Assembly (NCBI GenBank): GCA_003117195.1
Contig: BDSI01000012.1
Coordinates: 124,001-188,000 of the forward strand
Reading direction: 5' to 3'
DNA length: 64,000 bases
From: Eudorina sp. 2006-703-Eu-15
Taxonomy: Eukaryota > Chlorophyta > Chlorophyceae > Chlamydomonadales > Volvocaceae
How positions within the stretch are numbered: the first letter of the stretch is position 1; each line of letters begins with the position of its first letter. The notes under the pieces are model-generated. The model saw nothing but the letters and a program-made list of their open reading frames with translations. It was not told the DNA's origin and did no database searches. Made by a program: the position numbers and the translations under genes. Of this stretch, positions 1 through 7,463 are shown piece after piece.

Positions 1-8
1 CAGCCCCT

Positions 9-651
9 ATGCTCGCGCTGCCGCCGGCGCCCCCACCAGCGGTGTTTATGCCGCCTTCACTGGTTGTGCAGGGCCCGGAGGCTAGCATGGATGGCAGCAG
101 CGGCTCTTCAAGCGGCCCCACCATCAAGCTGGAGCCCAGTCGCCACCGCACAGCCATCACGATTGATGACTCAACCTCGGCAATTAGCAGCCGCGGCAGC
201 AACAACATGACGCAGGCTGTCCGCCGCCGCGCCGCCGCTGCTACTGCCGCTGCGGTCCAGTCCACACAAGGCACGGTTGGGTCCACCATTGCTCCGCTGC
301 CCACAATCAAGCCAGAGACCACCGCGCGCGCCGCCGCGCGCCAAGACCCCCACCGCCCCATCTACCTCGACGGATGACAGTGGCGGCAGTGACCCTTCAG
401 TGAACAGCCCTGGAGTGAAGCAGGCCGTGGCGGTGCGCAGCAGCGGCGCCGGCACCAGCCGCGCACTAGCCGAGTACAGCCGGCGGTTCTCAGAGTTGAC
501 CAAGGAGCTGGACCAGCCGGCGACCAGCGCAAGCGCAAAGGGCGCCCGCCGCTGCTTGCGTGAGCTGGCCTTTGCCGTGGGAAGTGAGGTGAACGACCAG
601 GCCCTGATGGACCTGACCAAGTTTAAGGCACACCGCAGCTACTACAACAAG
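9..651 (+). CDS. Unrecognised Ser/Ala-rich ORF upstream of the capsid genes, frame-broken
   Basis: I do not recognise this protein. It is open in one frame from 9 to about 340, then in another frame from about 330 through 651. The Ser/Thr/Pro/Ala-rich composition continues across the change, so one gene with a single frame break near 330-345 is the simplest reading. The first half has two psi-K-x-E motifs (IKLE, IKPE) and a short hydrophobic-acidic stretch (ITIDD). The second half looks more folded (SRRFSELTKELDQ, LRELAFAVGSEVNDQALMDLTKFKAHRSYYNK). It may begin left of the window. The second frame runs on without a stop into the capsid gene at 757. It could be a viral gene next to the capsid module or a host-derived piece. 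Confidence 0.35.
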
Positions 652-751
652 GTGAGTGAGGGTGTTTCCCGTGCGCTCGCCAGCAAGAAGGCAGATAGAT
701 TGAGGAAAAATTTCTCACACTCCTCCAAAACACACACGCACACGCAAACAG
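652..751 (+). other. Intron-like interval before the first capsid gene
   Basis: The interval starts GTGAGT directly after an AAG and ends in a CA-rich tract with CAG, matching the form of the host introns in this window. Its length is 100 nt. Removing it would shift the upstream ORF out of the capsid reading frame, so it would separate the two proteins rather than fuse them. It could also be chance. Spliced RNA would decide. Confidence 0.3.
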
Positions 752-756
752 GAGCC

Positions 757-2104
757 ATGGCAGCCCCGATGGCAAGCAGTGGCTACCCTAGCAACCTGCG
801 CTACCTGGTAAAGCGGCTGGTGGGCTACAGCCGCAACACGTTTCGCCTGCAGACCCTGAACCAGACCTCGGCCACTGCGGGCCAAATCGTCACAGTCGAC
901 CTCCCTTCCAACTCGCTGTGCGACCTCAACACACTCACGATGTTCTTCAAGGGCGCCACCTCCACCACTGCTGGATTTGCCGTGCTTCCCCGCAATATCG
1001 AGACGATTTTGGAGCGGGTTGAGATTGAGGCCAACGGTCAGATTATTCAGGTGGGCAGCAGCATGTATAACCAGCTGTGGCAGATTATTGCGGACACGAG
1101 CGTGGGCGAGGACGTGACCAACCGCCGCCGCATCCTGCAGGGCGCGGGTGATATTGCCGCGGCTCCTACTGCGAATCAGACCAACGTGCAATTCGCAATC
1201 CAGAACTGGCTGGGCTTCCTGGGGTCGGTCAAGCCCTCGGTTCTGGACACGAGCCTGATTGGGAATGTGCGGCTGCGCCTGACCCTTGCCCAGCCCGTCA
1301 TCCTGGCCAAGTCCCCCACCTGCGCCGGTGAGAGCTACGCACTGTCTGACATCTTCTTCACCGTGGATACTCTCTCAATCGATGATGGGGTCTTCTACCA
1401 GATGCATCAGCAGTTCCTGTCGAGTGGTGGCGTCTATGAGTTGCCTTTTCATAGCTACATGCATGGCATTTACCTCGACTGGCGGCATGAGCCAGACCAC
1501 CAAATTCAGCCTGAGCACGCAGAGCCTGAACCGCTGCTGGGCTACCTTCCTCACCGGTGGTAACTTCCCCCTGGCCGCAGCGCCAACCACAGGCGCATTT
1601 GTGGACCCCAATTCCCTCACATCCCCCTACTTTACTCGCCTTGGAAGCGCGGGCACGATTGCGTACGGCACAACCACCAACAACACCCCCATCACTTACA
1701 CGCTCTCCAATTATCAGTTCAGTATCAATGGGGTTCCGTTTCCGAATTTCAGGCCTGACACTAACCAGGCGTACGCCCTGATGCTGAACGGCTACGGTCT
1801 GAGCCAGGACACGCTGGGTGGGGGCCACAAGAACCTGCTGGACTCCCTGACCAAGTGGAACAACGCCTTCTGGGTGGCTTGTGCATCATTCGAGCATGGC
1901 TCCGATGATTACATCTCAGGTATTGATACACGAGGAAACGTGGCCCAGGGCTTCTGGGAGACACAGGGTACCATCTCGCAGCAGGGCGCCAACGTGGGCA
2001 CGGGCGGCAGCAACCCTGGCACCAGCCTGACTGCTGTTGTTTTCTGCGAGACTACTAGCGTGCTGCAAGTCGGGGCTGGCCGCCAACTGGAACTTGTCAT
2101 GTAA
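757..2104 (+). pseudogene. Polinton-like virus major capsid protein, copy 1, one frame break
   Basis: This encodes a major capsid protein of the double jelly-roll kind found in Polinton-like viruses, about 449 residues if read through. The start is the ATG at 757. The N-terminal half (YSRNTFRLQTLNQTSA; LPRNIETILERVEIEANG; MYNQLWQII; NWLGFLGS) reads in one frame to about 1480. The C-terminal half (KFSLSTQSLNR; QFSINGVPFPNF; DTNQAYALMLNGYG) continues in the +1 frame from about 1487 to the TAA at 2102-2104. A one-base insertion, a two-base deletion, an assembly error or a programmed frameshift would all explain the break. It aligns along its length with the gene at 2299, which follows it. The assignment rests on recognising family sequence features, not on a search. 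Confidence 0.8.
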
Positions 2105-2116
2105 TTGCTGGTGTGT

Positions 2117-2202
2117 GGCCGGGGGCCCTGCCCCGGCCCTGACCGCTGCACCCCGTAGGGGTGCAGCTGCGGCTCATCCTCGCACCCCCCGGAGGGGGGT
2201 GC
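2117..2202 (+). terminator. Three consecutive perfect GC hairpins between the two capsid genes
   Basis: Directly after the copy 1 stop there are three perfect stem-loops: 2117-2138 (8-bp stem), 2145-2167 (10-bp stem, loop GTA) and 2182-2202 (9-bp stem, loop GGA). They fill the spacer before the next capsid gene. They probably mark RNA 3' ends or stall transcription between viral genes. The role is inferred; the pairing is directly visible. Confidence 0.55.
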
Positions 2203-2298
2203 TCGCCCCGAGAATAACAGGGACGATGCACCCTCTTGGGGGCCGCATTATTTCTCTGCCCGATTGCAAAAGCACAAGCGAGCAGCGGGGCCAGCAGC

Positions 2299-3414
2299 AT
2301 GAAGATCATTACACGTGTTGACCCCCTGGACCGTAACACGGCAGTGGCAGGGGACATCCTACGCTTCACGCTTCCCCACGGCGTGTGGGACCTGTCCACG
2401 CTGCGCCTGTGGTTCCTGGCTACCATGAACGGCACCGCCAACTACCAGTCGCTGCCGCGCGACGTGGAAACACTCATCGAGACGCTAGAGGTGTGGGTGG
2501 GCACCGAGAGGGTGCAAACCATCCCCTACTACAACCAGCTGTTCCGCATCCTAGCCGACTACGACCGCAACATTCAGGACATGCAGGCGCGCACCGTGAT
2601 AAGCAACAGCGCATGGATCACAAACGGCCTCAACAACGCCATATACACCGTCAACCAGTCGCCCTTTTGCATGACACAGTGGTACGGCTTCCTAGGCAGC
2701 GGCGCCGTGATTGACACGCGCGCCATGAGCGGCCCCCTCACCATCGTGCTCACCCTCGCGCCAAACGCCGTGTTGCTCTCCAACAACGCTGCGGCCACCT
2801 ATGCGCTGTCAGACATCCACCTCACCATCCAGAGCTCGGATGAGGCGCCAGCAGGCAGCTTTGAGTTCGAAAATTTCAAGCTGTACTTGGAGCAAAACGG
2901 CAGCTACTCACAGCAGACGCAGATGACCGTAGAGTGCAAGAAGCTGGAGTGGGTGGCGGCCACGTTCCTGCCCCCTGACTACCGCTCACGCGCAATCAGC
3001 ACCACCACCGACCACCGTGGCACCAGCCACTACTTTGCGCACGGCAGCGGCACCAGCACGATGCCCAACTTCAACTGGCAATTCCAAGTCAATGGCAAAC
3101 CGCTTCTCACGCACGCGCCTCTGGCGTCCAATTACCAAGCGTACATGCAGCTCCTGTTCCCTGACACGGGTCTCTTCCCCACGCCGCTAGTGAGCCGCAT
3201 TGGCACCGCACTCGCACCCGCCATTGCCAACCTCATCCGCTATGTGTGGGCCGTGGGTGCGCGCGTCGATGAGCCCTCAACCGGAGATGCATTCAATGTC
3301 ACGTTCGACACACAGCTACTGCCCAACACTGGCACCGTAGCAACCGGCAATTTTGCGCTCGTGATTGCCAAGTTCACTAGCCGCCTGTCTGCAGACGGCA
3401 CGCTAGAGCCGTGA
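2299..3414 (+). CDS. Polinton-like virus major capsid protein, copy 2
   Basis: A second, uninterrupted major capsid protein of 371 residues. The frame is open from 2236, but the ATG at 2299 is preferred because the protein then begins at the same region as copy 1 (DRNTAVAGDILRFTLP against RNTFRLQTLNQTSA). Shared landmarks with copy 1 are LPRDVETLIETLEVWVG, YYNQLFRIL, QWYGFLGS, YALSDIHLT, then NWQFQVNGKPLL and NYQAYMQLL. It is shorter than copy 1 and clearly diverged, so this is an old tandem duplication or a capture, not a recent copy. Capsid proteins of this type form hexamer-like trimers in the icosahedral shell. It lies between copy 1 and a small ORF, all on the same strand. Confidence 0.8.
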   Translation: MKIITRVDPLDRNTAVAGDILRFTLPHGVWDLSTLRLWFLATMNGTANYQSLPRDVETLIETLEVWVGTERVQTIPYYNQLFRILADYDRNIQDMQARTVISNSAWITNGLNNAIYTVNQSPFCMTQWYGFLGSGAVIDTRAMSGPLTIVLTLAPNAVLLSNNAAATYALSDIHLTIQSSDEAPAGSFEFENFKLYLEQNGSYSQQTQMTVECKKLEWVAATFLPPDYRSRAISTTTDHRGTSHYFAHGSGTSTMPNFNWQFQVNGKPLLTHAPLASNYQAYMQLLFPDTGLFPTPLVSRIGTALAPAIANLIRYVWAVGARVDEPSTGDAFNVTFDTQLLPNTGTVATGNFALVIAKFTSRLSADGTLEP

Positions 3415-3438
3415 ATTATTCTCCCACACACAGGTAAA

Positions 3439-3720
3439 ATGGACGCGCAGTTCTCTGCAGCACGCGACGGCCGCGCACAGGTCAGCTACTACCGCCTCCA
3501 GCAGCGCATCGACCAGCCAAGCACTGAACTGCATTCCTCTCTCTACCGCTACAGGGGCTACCTGGACCAGGTGCCGCTCAACTTCTTTGGGCGCCAGACC
3601 CTACGCGCCCCAGGCGACGACTCGTGCATGTTCTGCCCCAGGCCTCTGGACGGCGTGTGGCGAGCCGAGTCACACATCCCCATCATGCGCACACAGCCCG
3701 TACAGGCCCAGATGCACTGA
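3439..3720 (+). CDS. Small unrecognised protein between capsid and penton genes
   Basis: This 93-residue ORF starts 24 bases after the copy 2 stop and ends 55 bases before the penton start. It is rich in Arg, Gln and Tyr (VSYYRLQQRIDQP, SLYRYRGYLDQVPLNFFGRQ) and has one CxxC-like pair (CMFCP). There is no predicted membrane segment. Its position and tight spacing suggest a small virion or assembly protein. I cannot assign a function. Confidence 0.5.
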   Translation: MDAQFSAARDGRAQVSYYRLQQRIDQPSTELHSSLYRYRGYLDQVPLNFFGRQTLRAPGDDSCMFCPRPLDGVWRAESHIPIMRTQPVQAQMH

Positions 3721-3775
3721 CCCTACAGAGCGCCTCAGAGCGCCTCAGACCTCTGGCGCGCTCTATAAATTTTCT
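3721..3775 (+). promoter_or_regulatory. TATA-like promoter and GC repeats before the penton gene
   Basis: TATAAA lies at 3764-3769, only seven bases before the proposed ATG at 3776. Upstream are two copies of GAGCGCCTCA and a partial inverted copy ending GGCGCGCTCT. The short TATA-to-ATG distance would be odd for a host gene. Either the leader is nearly absent or translation starts further in. Confidence 0.35.
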
Positions 3776-4348
3776 ATGCCCTCTGTAAAATGTCTGACCG
3801 CTCCCACAAACAAGTTTCGCTTTACGCCCCCTCCTGACGGCAAGACCTACCGATTCAGCTTCCCTGGGTACGCTTACGAGCTGCTGGGCTTCCAGCGCGG
3901 CGCGCAACCCACAGGAACCAACGCAAGCCCCCTCGTGAGCCAGCGCCCTGTCAAGCTGAACCGAGAGAACAGCGTGTGCGTGCACGCCTCCCTGCCCAAG
4001 GAACGGGGCGCCGTGGTGGACAACCTGGCCACCTCGGGGTTCGTTGAGAGCCATGTGCTAGTAGCTATACCCATTGACGCAGCACCCTTTGACAACATCA
4101 CTTTTGCCGCCAATGAGAGTGACATGTACACTTACACGCTCACCGCGCAGCACCTGGATGACATTCGCTTCTGGGTGACTGATAACACGGGCCGCGCACT
4201 TGAGCTGCAGTACGATTGGTGCCTGACGCTGCGCATCACCTACACGGAGGGGGACGATGCGATGGACACCCTGAGCGGCAGCGTGGCGCGCATACGGGAT
4301 GACATTAGGCTGATGGTGCTCAGTGACCCCAAAAGATCTCGCACCTAG
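3776..4348 (+). CDS. Polinton-like virus penton / minor capsid protein
   Basis: A 190-residue protein that resembles the single jelly-roll penton (minor capsid) proteins that follow the major capsid gene in Polinton-like viruses. Visible landmarks are the N-terminal FRFTPPPDGKTYRFSFPG and YELLGFQRG, the middle VKLNRENSVCVHASLP, and the C-terminal DIRFWVTDNTGRALEL followed by a beta strand LTLRITY. The last pattern, a 'variable ... D..G..L.L ... L.I' strand pair, is the most telling. The frame is open upstream to 3587, but the ATG at 3776 fits the gene spacing. The protein would occupy the fivefold vertices. A small Gly/Ala-rich gene begins 12 bases downstream. Confidence 0.65.
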   Translation: MPSVKCLTAPTNKFRFTPPPDGKTYRFSFPGYAYELLGFQRGAQPTGTNASPLVSQRPVKLNRENSVCVHASLPKERGAVVDNLATSGFVESHVLVAIPIDAAPFDNITFAANESDMYTYTLTAQHLDDIRFWVTDNTGRALELQYDWCLTLRITYTEGDDAMDTLSGSVARIRDDIRLMVLSDPKRSRT

Positions 4349-4360
4349 ACAAAACAAACC

Positions 4361-4978
4361 ATGGGACTCGGCGCGCTGCTTGGCAAGGCACGCTCCCTCG
4401 CAGGACGCGCAATTGGTGGCGTTGGCGGCGCCATTCGCAAGGTGGCTGTTGTATCACGCCATCAAGAATGGACCGATCGGCAGATGTCCATGATGGACAT
4501 CTCATGTTACATACCCAGGATAATACATGTTATCACCCCTCTAGCAGGAGCCGTCCTCGGAGATCATTGAAGGGTGGGGCTGCCACGTCCACCAAATCAT
4601 CAAACATACTGTAGAGTATGCCCTTAGTGGGAGTCGAACCGGTGACTGCCATGTCTCGATACCACTTGTTGTATCACGCCATAAAGAATGGACCGATCGG
4701 CAGATGTCCACCGTGGAGATCTCATGGTACATAGCCAGGATACTACAGTGGCAGAGTTCTCAGCACCCGTGGTGCGCAAGGTGGCGCAGTTTGCACGCCA
4801 TGTCGCAAACGCTGTGAGCGGCATTGCCCTCGCCGCAGGCCAGGGGATCAGCAAGGCGGCGGACTGGGTGTCTGGCGCAGCACCCAAGGTCACTGACGCC
4901 CTAGGAAAGGCGAGCGCCATTGGCGCGCGCATGCAGGGCGCGGGCAGCGCGCTCATGGGTGCGTCTGGCGGGGACTAA
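4361..4978 (+). pseudogene. Gly/Ala-rich small virion-type protein, interrupted by a repeat
   Basis: The first part (4361-4448; MGLGALLGKARSLAGRAIGG and on to IRKVA) and the last part (about 4748-4978; RKVAQFARHVANAVSG, GKASAIGARMQGAGSALMG) share composition and reading frame. They look like one small basic, Gly/Ala-rich protein of roughly 105 residues. A repeat of about 300 bases sits between them and carries an in-frame stop (4568-4570). The intact protein would be a short amphipathic chain of the kind small capsid-associated proteins have; that role is inference. A shorter product could still start at the ATG at 4688. Confidence 0.55.
4449..4747. mobile_element. tRNA-related insertion with two 79-bp direct repeats
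   Basis: Two near-identical blocks (4449-4527 and 4669-4746), each starting GTTGTATCACGCCAT, flank a 141-base core. On the minus strand the junction of the core and the second block holds a perfect pol III B-box core (GGTTCGACTCC, about 4630-4640) and, about 25 bases upstream, AAGTGGTA, which resembles a tRNA D-loop. The T stem is not paired, so this is no working tRNA. It looks like a SINE or a tandem pair of such elements inserted into a viral gene. The long direct repeats could instead come from a duplication. Confidence 0.45.
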
Positions 4979-5016
4979 GGCCAAAATATTTTCTGGGCCA
5001 AGGCTAGGAAGCGCAC

Positions 5017-5118
5017 ATGGCACGCTACGACTTTCCCCTTCCCAAGCGCCGGTACACCAAGGGCAGGTACTACGTCCTCAGCGACGGCATACGCTACAAG
5101 TATGATTGTGTGGGATAG
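5017..5118 (+). CDS. Very short basic Tyr-rich ORF
   Basis: ATG at 5017 to TAG at 5116-5118 gives 33 residues: MARYDFPLPKRRYTKGRYY, then VLSDGIRYKYDCVG. It starts 38 bases after the Gly/Ala-rich gene, with the same strand and close spacing as the other viral genes. It may be a real small viral protein or the N-terminus of a gene cut off by the unrelated-looking sequence that follows. Confidence 0.35.
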   Translation: MARYDFPLPKRRYTKGRYYVLSDGIRYKYDCVG

Positions 5119-5661
5119 GGGGGTTCAGCTTCACCCGTGGCCACTAACCTGGCAGTCCCTACCTTCCCCGGTATTTCGGGGCACCCTCATCCGGTCTCCC
5201 ATGCCGACTTCTCCGAAATCAGTGCTCTTCCCGGGTTCAGCACCCACCACCGGCATCCAGCGGAATCTGCCGAATCAACTAAGGCGTCAACTCCGCTCCT
5301 GGTCAGCTCGCAGGTCACTTTAATCGGGTCCTTCACCGTCCATCGACATGGGGGCACCCTTGCCCTCTAACTATCGAGGGTCTTTGGCCCGCTCTCGGTC
5401 GGGGTCGAATCTGGATCTCCAGGGGCATATATGTCGTGCCATAACAGTCGATGGCCATAACTGTCGCCGGCTACATATGTATGCAGGCCTCACCGCAATT
5501 GACTTTCTTGCCAGGTGGCTACATTGAGCGCTACTGGACCTTTGGGTTCGTGGTGGGCGGTCGGCAGTGTGGCTTTTGAGCGCCTAAGGATCAAGGTGTT
5601 GTATCTCATTACAGGTTTCCCTTAGCCGTTGGCTAGGTATGCTCATAACTTAACCGAGGAT
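5119..5661. other. Non-coding stretch inside the viral region
   Basis: I see no convincing gene here. Composition changes to CT-rich and then more balanced sequence unlike the viral genes on either side. Short open frames on the plus strand (5102-5323, 5137-5370) have no recognisable features. It may be an insertion or degraded viral DNA. Confidence 0.4.
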
Positions 5662-5707
5662 GAGTCCTGACACCCTCCGCACAGTGTGCCGCGGGGTGTC
5701 AGGACTC
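5662..5707. repeat. Perfect 14-bp inverted repeat
   Basis: GAGTCCTGACACCC (5662-5675) pairs exactly with GGGTGTCAGGACTC (5694-5707) across an 18-base loop. It may be a hairpin terminator for the upstream genes, a recombination site, or the end of a small element. Confidence 0.5.
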
Positions 5708-6021
5708 GTGCTGATAGCACTCGAGGTGGCGCGGCTGGCGCGCTGGGCGCTACGCCGGCGCGGCGGGCAGCGGTGAGTTTCGGGCGAGATTCGGTGGGGT
5801 TTGGTGCGAGTCCTTGTCGAGTTTTGCCCCAGAATGTGGAGGAGCGCCTGGCTCAGGCAAAAGTAGAGGAGGATCCCGAGTTGGTGAGTCCCGGCGTACT
5901 CGAAGGCGAGCCAGCACCTATCGCTGCCCCCGGAGGGTGTGCTGTGACTGAATGTGTCAACTGCGGCCGCGTGGGGTTAACATCCCCGCGACGCAACAAC
6001 TACTCGAAATGTAGACCTTGA
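5686..6021 (+). CDS. Doubtful hypothetical ORF with a Cys cluster
   Basis: A 111-residue open frame, Gly/Ala/Arg-rich at first and then acidic (RLAQAKVEEDPELVSP). It ends in a Cys-rich tail (CVNCGRVGLTSPRRNNYSKC) that could bind one metal ion. The start codon falls in the right arm region of the hairpin at 5662-5707, which argues against that start. I do not recognise it. It may be part of a viral gene. Confidence 0.25.
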   Translation: MPRGVRTRADSTRGGAAGALGATPARRAAVSFGRDSVGFGASPCRVLPQNVEERLAQAKVEEDPELVSPGVLEGEPAPIAAPGGCAVTECVNCGRVGLTSPRRNNYSKCRP

Positions 6022-6238
6022 AGCGCGGGCACGAGGAGCGCGTGGAGGCGTCAAAGCATAGGGGAGCGCAGGCTTTCGGCATTTAAATTTGAGGCTGCCA
6101 GGGCCAGGGCAATTCTGTTTTGTCAGGGTCAGGGCAAAAGGGTGCGGGAAAGTTTTGGATCGCGATTACCTGCATGGGGTCTTGATATGACGACATACAG
6201 CTGCTCCTCCACACGAACTCAAGGTACATCTGATTACA

Positions 6239-6472
6239 ATGGATACTGCAACGAAAGATCAGGACCACGCAGAGGAATACAAGAAGCTGACGACGAGCCA
6301 GCAGCAACAGCGGCTTAAAACGCTGCAGCTTGATTTTAAACTCCTCTCTAGAGCATTAGACGGGGAGAAGAAAGAAGCGGAGGACCCGGACACAGCCTTG
6401 ATTCAGGACTTGATTTTGGCGCTTGAAGATTATCGCGCAAGGATCGCTGCTCTGGAGCGGCTTCTCGCTTGA
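6239..6472 (+). CDS. Small coiled-coil protein, first of three compact ORFs
   Basis: A 77-residue, highly charged, Gln/Glu/Lys/Leu-rich protein with heptad-like spacing at both ends (EEYKKLTTSQQQQRLKTLQL; LILALEDYRARIAALERLL). It should form an alpha-helical coiled coil. There is no signal peptide or membrane segment. Its TGA overlaps the ATG of the next ORF by one base (TGATG), a compact viral-style arrangement that is very unusual for an algal nuclear gene. Function unknown. Confidence 0.55.
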   Translation: MDTATKDQDHAEEYKKLTTSQQQQRLKTLQLDFKLLSRALDGEKKEAEDPDTALIQDLILALEDYRARIAALERLLA

Positions 6473-6759
6473 TGGCCCCGTTCCAGATGACTGCTGAGGC
6501 GTGCCAGACGTCCCATGACCTTGGCGAGGCGGCTTGGGGAGACGCGCGCAACTGCATGGATGCCTATGCGAACGCCTCCGCTGAGGACCTGATGATGATG
6601 CATGATGCGCTACATTTCGGCAACTGGACGCGCGCGATTGTGCGGGGCCGTGCCGTGATGATTGTGCCCTATCACCAGTCCGGACGCCGCCGAAAGGTGC
6701 TGGTGTTTAGAGAGCCCCAGCCGTGGGAGCCATCGCCTTCGGGACTGCTACCGGCTTGA
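6472..6759 (+). CDS. Small hypothetical protein overlapping the coiled-coil gene
   Basis: 95 residues from the ATG at 6472, which shares its A with the stop of the previous gene. The N-terminal part is helical and acidic (ACQTSHDLGEAAWGDARNCM). The middle has a beta-like segment (WTRAIVRGRAVMIVPYH) followed by a basic patch (SGRRRKVLVF). The next ORF starts five bases after its stop. No family recognised. The order coiled-coil, this gene, next gene suggests a single viral transcript. Confidence 0.5.
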   Translation: MAPFQMTAEACQTSHDLGEAAWGDARNCMDAYANASAEDLMMMHDALHFGNWTRAIVRGRAVMIVPYHQSGRRRKVLVFREPQPWEPSPSGLLPA

Positions 6760-6764
6760 GCAAT

Positions 6765-7097
6765 ATGAGCTCTGGGCATGCGCGGCAGGTCGTCTCGCGC
6801 ATCGACACGGGGCTGGGCGGGTGCTGGCTGTACTTTCGAGGGCAGGGCGGTGTGGGTTTTGAGCTGCCGGCGGGCGCGAAGGCTGCGCTGAGCCCACGAG
6901 CTGTCGCAGTGTTGTGCTCTTTCCTCTGTACCGGGATGTTCCCAGCCGATCCTGTGTCCCGCCCGCGCGTGCCCCCTGCGCCTATCGTGCACTCCAGCGA
7001 GTCCCACCCACGCTCGGGCCCAACTGTCAAGCGTGTGAAACCGTGTGCGCCCAGAGGCAGCTTATGGAAACCGGGTCAGCCCCATGCGTCTCTCTGA
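6765..7097 (+). CDS. Small hypothetical protein, third of the compact trio
   Basis: The ATG at 6765 is preferred over the in-frame ATG at 6723 because it avoids overlap with the upstream gene. The first half is compact and Gly-rich (VVSRIDTGLGGCWLYFRGQG; GFELPAGAKAALSPRAVAVL). The second half is Pro/Arg/Ser-rich and may be disordered, or may be read-through beyond a damaged stop. No family recognised. It is the last likely viral gene before the host junction. Confidence 0.4.
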   Translation: MSSGHARQVVSRIDTGLGGCWLYFRGQGGVGFELPAGAKAALSPRAVAVLCSFLCTGMFPADPVSRPRVPPAPIVHSSESHPRSGPTVKRVKPCAPRGSLWKPGQPHASL

Positions 7098-7463
7098 GTT
7101 TACACGCTGCGCATAGCGCAGCTTCCCAGACGGCGCGCGCACGACTATGCACTCCCACTCGCGCGCCACGCCAACCGCCAGCCTCCGCCGTGCTCCATCG
7201 TGCTCAGACGCAGCTTCCCACACGCGTGCGCACTCAACTGCCAGCTCCCACTCGCGCGCCTGCCAACTAGCGCCAACTGCCCGTGTGCGTCACTACAGTC
7301 AGGTAGCTTCCGAGCCGGGCCGTCATACAACTACCTGCTCACACTCGCGCAGCTTCCGATTGCCAAGTCAACTCCTGTACGGCTGAGGGGGTTGGGGGTG
7401 CCGTACACGAGTTAGTTGGGGGTTAGTCGGAGCTGTCCTAGAACCCCCATTATACTATTTTTT
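7098..7463. other. Low-complexity end of the viral region and junction
   Basis: A gene-free stretch with many irregular copies of CTCGCGC and CAGCTTCC motifs, then a G-rich segment (GGGGGTTGGGGGTGCCG). Similarity to the host RAP gene starts abruptly at 7464, so this stretch holds the viral or rearranged end. I could not find a matching terminal inverted repeat in the window. Confidence 0.4.

Noticed and set aside
4600..4690. Functional tRNA gene on the minus strand
   Set aside because: The B-box core is perfect, but the T stem does not pair and no complete cloverleaf can be drawn.
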